A DNA stretch of 64,000 bases from Schistocephalus solidus (Eukaryota > Platyhelminthes > Cestoda > Diphyllobothriidea > Diphyllobothriidae): the NCBI GenBank assembly GCA_017591395.1, contig WEDG01003990.1, positions 1 to 64,000 of the forward strand. Reading direction: 5' to 3'. Of the stretch, positions 1-8,395 are shown in pieces. Position 1 is the first letter of the stretch; each line of letters opens with the position of its first letter. Position numbers and translations under genes: made by a program. The notes under the pieces are model-generated. The model saw only the letters and a program-made list of their open reading frames with translations. It searched no databases and was not told where the DNA came from.

Positions 1-23
1 GATCGCAACCGACAAAGCAACGA

Positions 24-95
24 GCCCGTGGCTCAATGGTAGAGCGTTCGACTCAATTACTCAAAGGTCGCGGGTTCGAAATCCCAGGTGTGCCA
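24..95 (+). promoter_or_regulatory. tRNA-like internal pol III promoter, unit 1
   Basis: An A-box match (TGGCTCAATGGTAGAGC) is followed about 35 nt later by a B-box-like GGTTCGAAATCC with one extra A. The acceptor strands GCCCGTG and GTGTGCC do not pair, so this is a tRNA-derived promoter, not a working tRNA gene. Confidence 0.7.
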
Positions 96-111
96 CAGTG
101 GGATTGGGTAT

Positions 112-156
112 GACTGGCTGATGACGGCTAATAAGCCAGAAATGGCCATTCCGGTC
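112..156 (+). ncRNA. Hammerhead ribozyme motif, SINE unit 1
   Basis: Core CTGATGA (118-124) and GAAA (139-142) are present. Stem I pairs GACTGG (112-117) with CCGGTC (151-156), including one G-U. Stem II pairs GGCT (126-129) with AGCC (134-137) around an AATA loop. Stem III is the short palindrome from A142 to T149. The expected cut is after T150 (UH rule). The 10.1-11.1 pair is C-A rather than G-C, which may weaken activity. Confidence 0.7.
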
Positions 157-327
157 TCCCTTGTCTTTGTCGGTTCCATTCCATCATATGCTATACGTCG
201 CTATACGACCGCCTGTGAGGGCTCAATTCTGGGTTCAAGGGCACAACGGAACATATCTGATCACTAAGCAGATCGGTGAGCCACGCAGTATCATCCTATT
301 CCCGATCGCCTCCGATAAAAGCAACGA

Positions 328-397
328 ATCCGTGGCTCAATGGTAGAGCGTTCAACTTAATAATTAAATGTTGCGGGTTTGAATCCCAGGTGTGCCA
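328..397 (+). promoter_or_regulatory. tRNA-like internal pol III promoter, unit 2
   Basis: The A box is identical to unit 1. The B box is GGTTTGAATCC, with one C-to-T change, probably CpG decay. Confidence 0.65.
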
Positions 398-414
398 CAC
401 TTGGGATTGGGTAT

Positions 415-459
415 GACTGGCTGATGACGGCTTATAAGCCAGAAATGGCCATTCCGGTC
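415..459 (+). ncRNA. Hammerhead ribozyme motif, SINE unit 2
   Basis: Same core and stems as unit 1. A loop change (CTTATAAG instead of CTAATAAG) lengthens stem II by one pair. CTGATGA lies at 421-427 and GAAA at 442-445; the predicted cut is after T453. Confidence 0.7.
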
Positions 460-632
460 TCCCTTGTTTTTGTCGGTTCCTCATTATGAACATGTGCTAC
501 ACGTCGCCATGCGACCGCCTGTGAGGGCTCTAGTCTGAGTTCCAGGGCACAACGGAACATAAATGTTCCTTAAGCAGATCGGTGAGCCACACATTAATAT
601 CATATTCCCGATCGCAACCGACAAAGCAACGA

Positions 633-702
633 GCCCGTGGCTCAATGGTAGAGCGTTCGACTCAATTACTAAAGTTTGCGGGTTCGAATCCCAGGTGTGC
701 CA
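633..702 (+). promoter_or_regulatory. tRNA-like internal pol III promoter, unit 3
   Basis: Both boxes are intact (TGGCTCAATGGTAGAGC and GGTTCGAATCC). This is the best-preserved pol III signal in the direct array. Confidence 0.7.
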
Positions 703-719
703 CACTTGGGATTGGGTAT

Positions 720-764
720 GACTGGCTGATGACGGCTAATAAGCCAGAAATGCCCATTCCGGTC
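720..764 (+). ncRNA. Hammerhead ribozyme motif, SINE unit 3
   Basis: CTGATGA lies at 726-732, followed by GGCT/AGCC stem II and GAAA at 747-750. The stem III palindrome carries one change (TGCCCA for TGGCCA) that leaves the outer A-U and U-A pairs. Predicted cut after T758. Confidence 0.65.
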
Positions 765-933
765 TCCCTTGTCTTTGTCGGTTCCCTAATATCATGTGCT
801 ATACGTCGCTATACGACCGCCTGTCAGGGCTGTAGTCTGAGTTCAAGGGCACAACGGAACATATCTGATCACTAAGCAGATCGGTGAGCCACGCACTATC
901 ATCCTATTCCCGATCGCATCCGACAAAGCAACG

Positions 934-1004
934 AGTCCGTGGCTCAATGGTAGAGCGTTCGAATCAATAACCAAAGGTCGCGGGTTCAAATCATAGGAGT
1001 GCCA
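934..1004 (+). promoter_or_regulatory. Decayed tRNA-like promoter, unit 4
   Basis: The A box is kept, but the B box reads GGTTCAAATCA with two changes, so pol III initiation from this unit is doubtful. Confidence 0.55.
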
Positions 1005-1022
1005 CACTTGGGATTTGGGTAT

Positions 1023-1067
1023 GACTGGCTGCTGACGGCTAATAAGCCAGAAATGGCCATTCTGGTC
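1023..1067 (+). ncRNA. Probably inactive hammerhead, SINE unit 4
   Basis: The core reads CTGCTGA (1029-1035), replacing an invariant core adenine, which is expected to abolish cleavage. Stems I-III are otherwise preserved (GACTGG with CTGGTC). It serves as a natural dead control beside its siblings. Confidence 0.6.
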
Positions 1068-1241
1068 TCCCTTGTCTTTGTCGGTCCCACATTATCAACA
1101 TATGCTACTCGTCGCTATGCGACTGCCTTTGAGGGCTCTAGTTTGAGTTTAAGGGCACAACGGAACATATATGATCACTAAGCAAAATCGGTGAGCCCCA
1201 CACTATCATCATATTCCCGATCGCAACCGAAAAAGCAATGA

Positions 1242-1312
1242 GCCCGTGGCTCAATGGTAGAGCGTTTGACTCAATTATTAAATGTAACGGGTTGGAATCC
1301 CAGCTATGCCAC
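1242..1312 (+). promoter_or_regulatory. tRNA-like promoter, truncated unit 5
   Basis: The A box is intact and the B box is GGTTGGAATCC. The unit stops a few bases later at the Penelope inverted arm, so it has no ribozyme. Confidence 0.55.
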
Positions 1313-1861
1313 ACTTGGCAGAAAGTAGACTCGTCGGAAAATCGAGGTTTACTCGTCAATTTTCAAGCTGTTTACACCAACCTGTCGTCAGACCAAATGA
1401 GAAGTGAGAGTTGGGATTGTCACGCTGGAGGGTTTAAGGGCAGACAGGTTACGTCGAAAGACTGACGCCATGGGGGGTTTGGGGGGCTGTGAATCCTGTT
1501 ACGATAGCTGTCGCGTGTAAGAGCAGGGGTGCTTGAGTTATGATAGCAGTCAAGTGGCGGGAGATGCAGAGCCAGCGAGGTTACACTTGGCTGGGCACAG
1601 ATAAGCAGTTATTGATTTTAAGGTGGGCGCAAGTCAATGAACCGTTCCCGCAGACCTTCGTAATGCGCATCCAGACCGACGTGGCGATTGATACTGTTTG
1701 TGCCAGAGTGCCAAGCTTCGAGGAATTCTCTTGCCTGTTTGGTGCTAGCCACGGCGACCACTTCAGTTCCCTCTCTCGAAAATTAGACCGATTTGGTATA
1801 TGCATCGCTCACAAGCCAGCGTCCTCCCCTGCGGGTAGCACTATCACGTGTTAAAGATCCC

Positions 1862-2208
1862 GTACCCAAATAGCAACAAACCAATGCTATTTACCGCATT
1901 CCATGTGCGAATTGCTCTTGCTCTTACGTAGGCCATACAGGCTGACGACTCGGGACCCGCATAAATGAACACAAACTGGCCATCCGCCCACGAGATCCCT
2001 TGTCTCTCGTGTTTGCGCACGCCGTTGATTGAAACCACCGATTCAATTGGGAGGGAACTGAAGTGGTCGCCATGGCTAGCACCAAACAGGCACGCGAATT
2101 CCTCGAAGCTTGGCACTCCGGCACAAACAGTATCAACCGCCACGTCGATCTGAATGCGCATTACGAAGGTCTGCGGGCACGGTCTACTGACTTGCGCCCA
2201 CCTTAAAA
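1862..2208 (+). pseudogene. GIY-YIG endonuclease remnant of Penelope element
   Basis: The translated order is the CxxCxCxYxG zinc-binding-like N-part of the PLE GIY-YIG domain, a basic segment (RLGTRINEHKLAIRPRD), then the C-terminal signature REFLEAWHSGTNSINRHVDL. Stops follow HTG and AVD. RT sequence is absent. The GIY-YIG nuclease of PLEs nicks target DNA for reverse transcription; this copy cannot do so. Confidence 0.75.
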
Positions 2209-2427
2209 TCAACAACTGCTTATCCGTGCCCAGCCAAGTGTAACCTCGCTGGCGCTGCATCTCCCGCCCCTTGACTTGCTATCAAAACTCTAGCACCCCT
2301 CCCCTTACATGCGACAGCTATTGTAACAGGATTCACGGCCCCCCCACCCCCCATGGTGTCAGTCTGCCGATGTAACCTCTGTGCCCCTAAACCCTCCAGC
2401 GTGACATTCCGAACTCTCACTTCTCAT

Positions 2428-2472
2428 TTCGTCTGACGACGGGTTGGTGTAAACAGCTTGAAATTTCACGAG
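2428..2472 (+). ncRNA. Hammerhead-like motif in Penelope 3' region
   Basis: CTGACGA (2433-2439) and GAAA (2460-2463) bracket a G-U-rich six-pair stem II (2441-2446 with 2454-2459). Stem III is reduced to A2463-U2466 with a two-base UU loop. TCGT/ACGA form stem I and the cut would follow C2467. One-base-pair stem III is reported for PLE hammerheads, which are thought to work as dimers. The partner copy in the minus arm has lost stem I complementarity. Confidence 0.45.
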
Positions 2473-2543
2473 TAAACCTCGATTTTTCGACGAGCCTTCT
2501 TTCTTCATTTATCATGTCGGAATGCATACTACCTCAACTATTC

Positions 2544-2569
2544 ATATATATATATATATATATATATAT
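2544..2569. repeat. (TA)n microsatellite
   Basis: About 13 AT dinucleotides directly abut the inverted SINE copy that begins at 2570. Confidence 0.95.
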
Positions 2570-2798
2570 GGAATGAAACCGACAAAGACAAGGGAGACCG
2601 GAATGGCCATTTCTGGCTTATTAGCCGTCATCAGCCAGTCATACCCAATCCCAAGTGTAGCACACCTGGGATTCGAACCCGCAACCTTTGGTATTTGAGT
2701 CGAACGCTCTACCATTGAGCCACGGGCTCGTTGTTTTGTCGGTTGTGATCGGGAATATGATGATAGTGTGGGGCTCACCGATCTGCTTAAGGAACATG
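2570..2798 (-). mobile_element. Solo inverted copy of the tRNA/hammerhead SINE
   Basis: The minus strand reads, from 2798 down: GATCGGTGAGCC block, tRNA-like boxes (2728-2658, with an exact GGTTCGAATCC), hammerhead (2640-2596) and the TTTGTCGG pyrimidine tract, ending at the (TA)n. It covers most of one ~304-nt unit. The join to the 355-bp satellite at 2798/2799 has a repeated CATG. Confidence 0.85.
2596..2640 (-). ncRNA. Hammerhead ribozyme motif in solo SINE copy
   Basis: The sequence matches unit 1 of the direct array: CTGATGA, GGCT/AGCC stem II, GAAA, the TGGCCA palindrome and CCGGTC closing stem I. The core appears intact apart from the family's C-A 10.1-11.1 pair. Confidence 0.7.
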
Positions 2799-2879
2799 CA
2801 TGTCCTGCACTTAATAATTTCAGAAATTATTTACCCGATTATTCTCTGGAGTCCATATACCAGAAACCGCATAGAGAAC

Positions 2880-2968
2880 GCTGGGGGACCCACTGAGGAG
2901 CCGAACCCCTCGTTGCTGTGTCACACAGCAGCAGAAACATCGGCGAAACACGTGTCTGGGCTTTTAGC
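2880..2968 (+). ncRNA. Hammerhead ribozyme, satellite unit 1
   Basis: The complete type I fold is visible. Stem I: GCT (2880-2882) and CCCA (2889-2892) with TGGG (2957-2960) and AGC (2966-2968), separated by an internal loop. Core CTGAGGA at 2893-2899. Stem II: GCCGA/TCGGC, internal loop, then nine pairs GTTGCTGTG/CACAGCAGC with a TCA loop. GAAA at 2945-2948. Stem III: AC/GT around ACGT. Cleavage is predicted after C2956 of a classical GUC. All invariant core bases, including the G-C at 10.1-11.1, are present. Confidence 0.85.
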
Positions 2969-3235
2969 TAGTATCTATGTCGGAAGTACGGTATAACGTC
3001 TTTTGCCATATAAGATTCATACTACTTGTAGTACTACTTGTTTGTAGAATGGGCATTACGTGGTTATTCCACAGTGGTTGATTGTCTTCGACCCAAATGT
3101 TCATTGAAATTTCGGGTCTGACCCTAAAAAGTCATGTCCGAAGCACCTGACTCCATGTCCTGCACTTAATAATTTCAGAAATTATTTACCCCGATTATTC
3201 TCTGGAGTCCATATACCAGAAACCGCATAGAGAAC

Positions 3236-3324
3236 GCTGGGGGACCCACTGAGGAGCCGAACCCCTCGTTGCTGTGTCACACAGCAGCAGAAACATCGGC
3301 GAAACACGTGTCTGGGCTTTTAGC
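3236..3324 (+). ncRNA. Hammerhead ribozyme, satellite unit 2
   Basis: Same 89-nt fold as unit 1 with an intact core. Cleavage is predicted after position 3312, 356 nt from the unit 1 site. Confidence 0.85.
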
Positions 3325-3591
3325 TAGTATCTATGTCGGAAGTACGGTATAACGTCTTTTGCCATATAAGATTCATACTACTTGTAGTACTACTTGTTTG
3401 TAGAATGGGCATTACGTGGTTATTCCACAGTGGTTGATTGTCTTCGACCCAACTGTTCATTGAAATTTCGGGTCTGACCCTAAAAAGTCATGTCCGAAGC
3501 ACCTGACTCCATGTCCTGCACTTAATAATTTCAGAAATTATTTACCCCGATTATTCTCTGGAGTCCATATACCAGAAACCGCATAGAGAAC

Positions 3592-3680
3592 GCTGGGGGA
3601 CCCACTGAGGAGCCGAACCCCTCGTTGCTGTGTCACACAGCAGCAGAAACATCGGCGAAACACGTGTCTGGGCTTTTAGC
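3592..3680 (+). ncRNA. Hammerhead ribozyme, satellite unit 3
   Basis: Intact core and stems. Predicted cleavage after 3668. Confidence 0.85.
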
Positions 3681-3946
3681 TAGTATCTATGTCGGAAGTA
3701 CGGTATAACGTCTTTGTCATATAAGATTTATACTACTTGTAGTACTACTTGTTTGTAGAATGGGCATTACGTGGTTATTCCACAGTGGTTGATTGTCTTC
3801 GACCCAAATGTTCATTGAAATTTCGGGTCTGACCCTAAAAAGTCATGTCCGAAGCACCTGACTCCATGTCCTGCACTTAATAATTTCAGAAATTATTTAC
3901 CCCGATTATTCTCTGGAGTCCATATACCAGAAACCGCATAGAGAAC

Positions 3947-4035
3947 GCTGGGGGACCCACTGAGGAGCCGAACCCCTCGTTGCTGTGTCACACAGCAGCA
4001 GAAACATCGGCGAAACACGTGTCTGGGCTTTTAGC
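3947..4035 (+). ncRNA. Hammerhead ribozyme, satellite unit 4
   Basis: Intact core and stems. Predicted cleavage after 4023. Confidence 0.85.
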
Positions 4036-4299
4036 TAGTATCTATGTCGGAAGTACGGTATAACGTCTTTGCCATATAAGATTCATACTACTTGTAGTAC
4101 TACTTGTTTGTAGAATGGGCATTACGTGGTTATTCCACAGTGGTTGATTGTCTTCGACCCAAATGTTCATTGAAATTTCGGGTCTGACCCTAAAAAGTCA
4201 TGTCGAAGCACCTGACTCCATGTCCTGCACTTAATAATTTCAGAAATTATTTACCCGATTATTCTCTGGAGTCCATATACCAGAAACCGCATAGAGAAC

Positions 4300-4389
4300 G
4301 CTGGGGGACCCACTGAGGAGCCGAACCCCTCGTTGCTGTGTCACACAGCAGCAGAAACATCGGCGAAACACGTGTCTGGGCTTTTTAGC
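4300..4389 (+). ncRNA. Hammerhead ribozyme, satellite unit 5
   Basis: Intact core. One extra T in the stem I internal loop makes it 90 nt. Predicted cleavage after 4376. Confidence 0.85.
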
Positions 4390-4654
4390 TAGTATCTATG
4401 TCGGAAGTACGGTATAACGTCTTTGCCATATAAGATTCATACTACTTGTAGTACTACTTGTTTTGTAGAATGGGCATTACGTGGTTATTCCACAGTGGTT
4501 GATTGTCTTCGACCCAAATGTTCATTGAAATTTCGGGTCTGACCCTAAAAGTCATGTCCGAAGCACCTGACTCCATGTCCTGCACTTAATAATTTCAGAA
4601 ATTATTTACCCGATTATTCTCTGGAGTCCATATACCAGAAACCGCATAGAGAAC

Positions 4655-4743
4655 GCTGGGGGACCCACTGAGGAGCCGAACCCCTCGTTGCTGTGTCACA
4701 CAGCAGCAGAAACATCGGCGAAACACGTGTCTGGGCTTTTAGC
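4655..4743 (+). ncRNA. Hammerhead ribozyme, satellite unit 6
   Basis: Intact core and stems. Predicted cleavage after 4731. Confidence 0.85.
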
Positions 4744-5008
4744 TAGTATCTATGTCGGAAGTACGGTATAACGTCTTTGTCATATAAGATTTATACTACT
4801 TGTAGTACTACTTGTTTGTAGAATGGGCATTACGTGGTTATTCCACAGTGGTTGATTGTCTTCGACCCAAATGTTCATTGAAATTTCGGGTCTGACCCTA
4901 AAAAGTCATGTCCGAAGCACCTGACTCCATGTCCTGCACTTAATAATTTCAGAAATTATTTACCCGATTATTCTCTGGAGTCCATATACCAGAAACCGCA
5001 TAGAGAAC

Positions 5009-5097
5009 GCTGGGGGACCCACTGAGGAGCCGAACCCCTCGTTGCTGTGTCACACAGCAGCAGAAACATCGGCGAAACACGTGTCTGGGCTTTTAGC
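5009..5097 (+). ncRNA. Hammerhead ribozyme, satellite unit 7
   Basis: Intact core and stems. Predicted cleavage after 5085; it is the last ribozyme before the array stops in a (TA)n run. Confidence 0.85.
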
Positions 5098-5320
5098 TAG
5101 TATCTATGTCGGAAGTACGGTATAACGTCTTTGCCATATAAGATTCATACTACTTGTAGTACTACTTGTTTGTAGAATGGGCATTACGTGGTTATTCTAC
5201 AGTGGTTGATTGTCTTCGACCCAAATGTTCATTGAAATTTCGGGTCTGACCCTAAAAAGTCATGTCCGAAGCACCTGACTCCATGTCCTGCACTTAATAA
5301 TTTCAGAAATTATTTACCCG

Positions 5321-5336
5321 ATATATATATATATAT
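5321..5336. repeat. (AT)n microsatellite at satellite end
   Basis: Eight AT dinucleotides replace the expected ATTATTCTC of the satellite, marking the right boundary of the composite block that began at the (TA)n of 2544-2569. Confidence 0.95.
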
Positions 5337-6269
5337 GCTAGCTTAATACCACCATGAACTCATATATTTTAAAGCCTACTAAACCCATTTAACCACCTCA
5401 TAAACTTTAGCAAACTTTCCAAGATTCCTATAACCACTTCCCATTTCAGTAGTGTGCCTACTTAAACATACATAAGAAAATAAAGAGTTATGTAAAATCC
5501 AGTGAAATAAGTAAAATACATAGAATTCATCCAAGGAAAAAACTCGCGAAGTTTCAAGTCAACGAAAAAAAAACCACGAAGTAGCACTATCCCTAGTTGC
5601 CTTATGATGTACAGGAAAAAAATCCCCAGTTAGGGACACGGAGTGCCGCTGAGATCGCTACTGAAATATTTTCTTTTAATACTACTTTTTCGGAGAAGTC
5701 TAGATGTGAGATTAATTGCACGATTGTCTCAATGTGAAGTTTTGAAATTCGAACGTCAATGCTTGTTTCCGTTCATATTCAGTCCAGTTTCTGATTGACT
5801 GAGCGATATTTTTCTGCTTTCGCCTTATATGTTATTTTTATTGTTATTCAACTCGCACTGTTTGTTGACACAGTTTGCTATTAAAAACAACCAACTTTTC
5901 GACGATCTGAAGCACCACGGTAACCACCACGGCGAGAACGCGCGAACGAGTTCTCGGTACAGGTATATGTTTGACCTGTCGACTGCAATGATATGGCCGG
6001 TCACCAGTCACGCGCTGCCTAGTCCGGCCTTATTTTAATCTTAACTGGGGCATTTTTAGTTGACAATTCGTGTGCTTCGGAAACAGAAGTGTACTGTCTC
6101 TCATACAGCCTTCCACCCCTTAAACCCTCCGGTAAATTGCAGCGTGCTATGCGTCCTGCAACAAAGACCCCTACACAGAATTTATTGACGTCATGCAATT
6201 TTGTGACCTCTTATTCAACTGCGTACGGTTATTGCCTAGTAAAAAGACGAAGAAAACGCCTATTCCAGT
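5337..6269. other. AT-rich spacer, no gene recognised
   Basis: Mostly unique AT-rich DNA with a GC-richer patch near 5910-6030. I see no domain, splice-flanked exon or repeat family here. Confidence 0.5.
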
Positions 6270-6640
6270 TAGACCGATTACGGACATTCTGTCTATGCAC
6301 GCCACATAAAACTGTATTTACGAGTTTACATGTTGGTGCGGATGCAAATACATTTGGCGCACGCAAAGGCAGTTGGCAAATCGGTCAGCTGAACATGTGC
6401 CGAGGTGCCTGGTACAGGCGGAAAATAAGGTATCCAAGAGTTCAACTACGAAGCATCTGGTGGACAATGGCCATTTGGTGGGCCCACTGACTGCATTTAA
6501 GGTCTTACTTCGGGCGACGACTGGACGTCTCCTGCGCTTTGCAGAGGCCGCTGCAATAGGGAGAAGAAAACCAGATCTCTGTAAGCAGCAGGATCATTGG
6601 ATTAACCTCGCATTGCGGTGGTGACGATGGATAATCATGC
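6270..6640 (+). mobile_element. Penelope-like element relic (GIY-YIG end)
   Basis: Translation with frame changes gives FTCWCGCKYIWRTQRQL, then EHVPRCLVQAENKVSKSS, then HLVDNGH and LLRFAEAAAIGRRKPDLC. This matches the layout of the PLE GIY-YIG domain found intact at 35046-35462, but the glycine of the YxG motif is Trp. It is 5' truncated with no RT left. A CT-rich tail after the stop at 6624 resembles the 3' UTR of the 21-23 kb element. Confidence 0.65.
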
Positions 6641-6799
6641 CCCCTGCCATCCTCCCCGCACTCCTCTCCCTGCATGACTAACTGCTGTCCCGCACGTTGC
6701 AGTTTCAATAACACTTGACGTGTTCTCACTGTAATCTGAACGGACTTGCTTAGTTGAATCACCCCTTTCCCCCTCACCATGCGCACCCTCATATCAGAT

Positions 6800-8384
6800 G
6801 AACATTTCACTGCTTCGTCTACTAATAACATTTCCTCCCTTTAGGTCTACGTTGAATTGGACACCTTAGTTCGTCTTTTTTACTAGGCTAATGACCGTAC
6901 ACAGTTAAATAAGAGGTCACAGAATTGCATGAAGTCAAGGAATTCTGCGTATTTCTTCACCTTTGCCTTAGTCAAAAGACCCCTACGTTGTGTTCTGGTT
7001 GTTGCAGGTGAATTGGTTCTATGTGAACTGGGCAAAAACGTAGAACAAAATTTCTTGCTACATCACGCTCACCCCGAAAGGTACGACATATGACAGATTG
7101 TTTTTCTTTGTCCAGTTATATGTTTCTGTAATGAGAAAAGTTGACCACGTTGAGTAAACGGCGTAAATTTCAACCCTTTGTACTTGTTGCCATCTTTTTT
7201 CCCAAATTTTCGTCATAACAACTTGATTTTGCCTGAAAGATCAACACGAGCGGAAGTCGGTTAAGAGTGACCAGCGCAAATTTGGCCTGATCAACGGACA
7301 CTGCGTGGGAAGGCCTCGAAGGAAACGAGATTTCCGCATAAAATAACAATTATACAACGCCATCAGTGAACCAAATAGTAAAAATTCGGACTCTTGGGAT
7401 GGGAACTGCCAGTGAGAGTGAAGAACACAGGTCACACAAAAAATAACTCAAAAACTTGTATGAATGCAGATTGCGGACCCTTCATGCTTGGGAGACTAAA
7501 GTGGGTCTCTAGTGATTGTCTCAGTTACCTTCTAAATCGACATCCCCCAAAAGAAAAAAAAGGTTTACCAGGGTAAAATCACAGTTGGACGTTATGTCAT
7601 CACTTACGGTCCAATTGACCTCTAACATGTGTCCTGTACCTACAGGAAACACTGCACAATGTGCAGAAATGCATGAGGTCGTGCTTGCAGGTTGCATCAG
7701 CTTTCAACTTGAAACGATCGTATACGTGAGACTGCGCACTTAGTATTATCAAAACATAGGCTCGGGTGGCTCGATAGACAGGAATGATGCAGGCTGCTAG
7801 CTGAATATTATTCAAGCGATCTGTACAAAATTCGTTTCGAATCAAACCGCAGTAATTACGAATGGATGATTTTCTTCAAATTTACATGATTTTATGAACA
7901 AAATTGGAGTTTCAGAAAACCAAGGAGCGTAGGTTCATGTGCTCTATTTGAGATATTGTAGTCGTAAAACTGTCATTGTGCAGGAGGGAAATGTTTCTGT
8001 TGATAAATTTATGCAACTTTGAGTGGAACATGCCTTTAATTAATTCCCATGGCTTATAAATACGTTAAGTACGCTGCATTTAAAGCAGCTTTCGAGGTCG
8101 AATTCTGCGAAGCTTGTACTGTTTACTTTTTTTGGTGTTAGGTCCATATTCGGTCGAATATTCACTAAGTTCACAAAGATGCTTGCAAGAAAGCTGTTCC
8201 AAAATGAACGTTTACGAAAGGAGCATTCTGTCATTTTGTTAATTATAATAATGCAGCTCAGGTTGACATATCGGCGAATCATTCCATTCTGCACTCCCGT
8301 CTGGTATGTCTCTGTGTCTATGTCCATGTGAATGTCTTGTATATACCCCCCGTCCTCATTCCCCTCGCCATACCCTACAGGCTG
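6800..8384. other. Unique AT-rich spacer
   Basis: No recognisable coding sequence or repeat. Short open frames have no conserved motif. Confidence 0.45.
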
Positions 8385-8395
8385 CTCGGGTGAGT

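Larger units (their letters stand above)
1..1319 (+). repeat. Tandem array of ~304-bp tRNA-derived SINE / retrozyme units
   Basis: Head-to-tail units begin with the same block (CCCGATCGCAACCGACAAAG) near 300, 607, 909 and 1216; the first unit is cut by the window edge and the last by a Penelope fragment at about 1319. Each unit runs: tRNA-like region with A and B boxes, a hammerhead-like core, a pyrimidine-rich stretch ending TTTGTCGG, a variable segment, and a conserved GATCGGTGAGCC block. Distances between predicted self-cleavage points are 303, 305 and 303 nt. The layout resembles the schistosome Sm-alpha SINE-like element (pol III boxes plus hammerhead) and animal retrozymes. Short ORFs with a WDSNPQ motif on the minus strand are translations of this repeat, not genes. 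Confidence 0.85.
1328..2500 (+). mobile_element. Penelope-like element fragment with inverted 3' arm
   Basis: Two 3' pieces of one element face each other head to head. A minus-strand arm (about 1783 down to 1328) and a plus-strand arm (about 2049-2497) form a ~450-bp imperfect inverted repeat around a unique centre. On plus, 1862-2200 encodes the end of a GIY-YIG nuclease (IYRIPCANCSCSYVGHTG, then REFLEAWHSGTNSINRHV) with in-frame stops. Only the end of the same protein is encoded by the minus arm. PLEs commonly insert with a partial inverted copy, so this is a 5'-truncated insertion. The coding part is dead. The element sits in or next to the SINE array, cutting unit 5. Confidence 0.8.
2799..5320 (+). 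repeat. ~355-bp hammerhead satellite, seven units plus a partial
   Basis: Units start with CATGTCCTGCACTTAATAAT at 2799, 3154, 3510, 3864, 4219, 4574, 4928 and 5282 (last one partial), a period of 354-356 bp. Copies differ by only a few substitutions or single-base indels, so the array is young or homogenised. Each unit contains a hammerhead and a strong AT palindrome (AATAATTT-CAG-AAATTATT). No ORF or convincing pol III boxes are seen. It resembles hammerhead satellites known from newts, cave crickets and schistosomes, and animal retrozymes. Confidence 0.92.

Noticed and set aside
24..1312. Functional tRNA genes
   Set aside because: A and B boxes are present, but acceptor strands do not pair and the anticodon stem is not convincing; tRNA-derived only.
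296..1359. Minus-strand ORFs starting MWHTWDSNPQ and similar
   Set aside because: They are translations of the tRNA-like B-box region of the SINE and recur only because the repeat does.
3086..3094. B-box-like CTTCGACCC in the satellite
   Set aside because: One mismatch to the consensus, no proper A box at a suitable distance; not enough for a pol III promoter.
2799..5320. CRISPR array
   Set aside because: The repeated unit is continuous at ~355 bp with no unique spacers, in a eukaryotic context.
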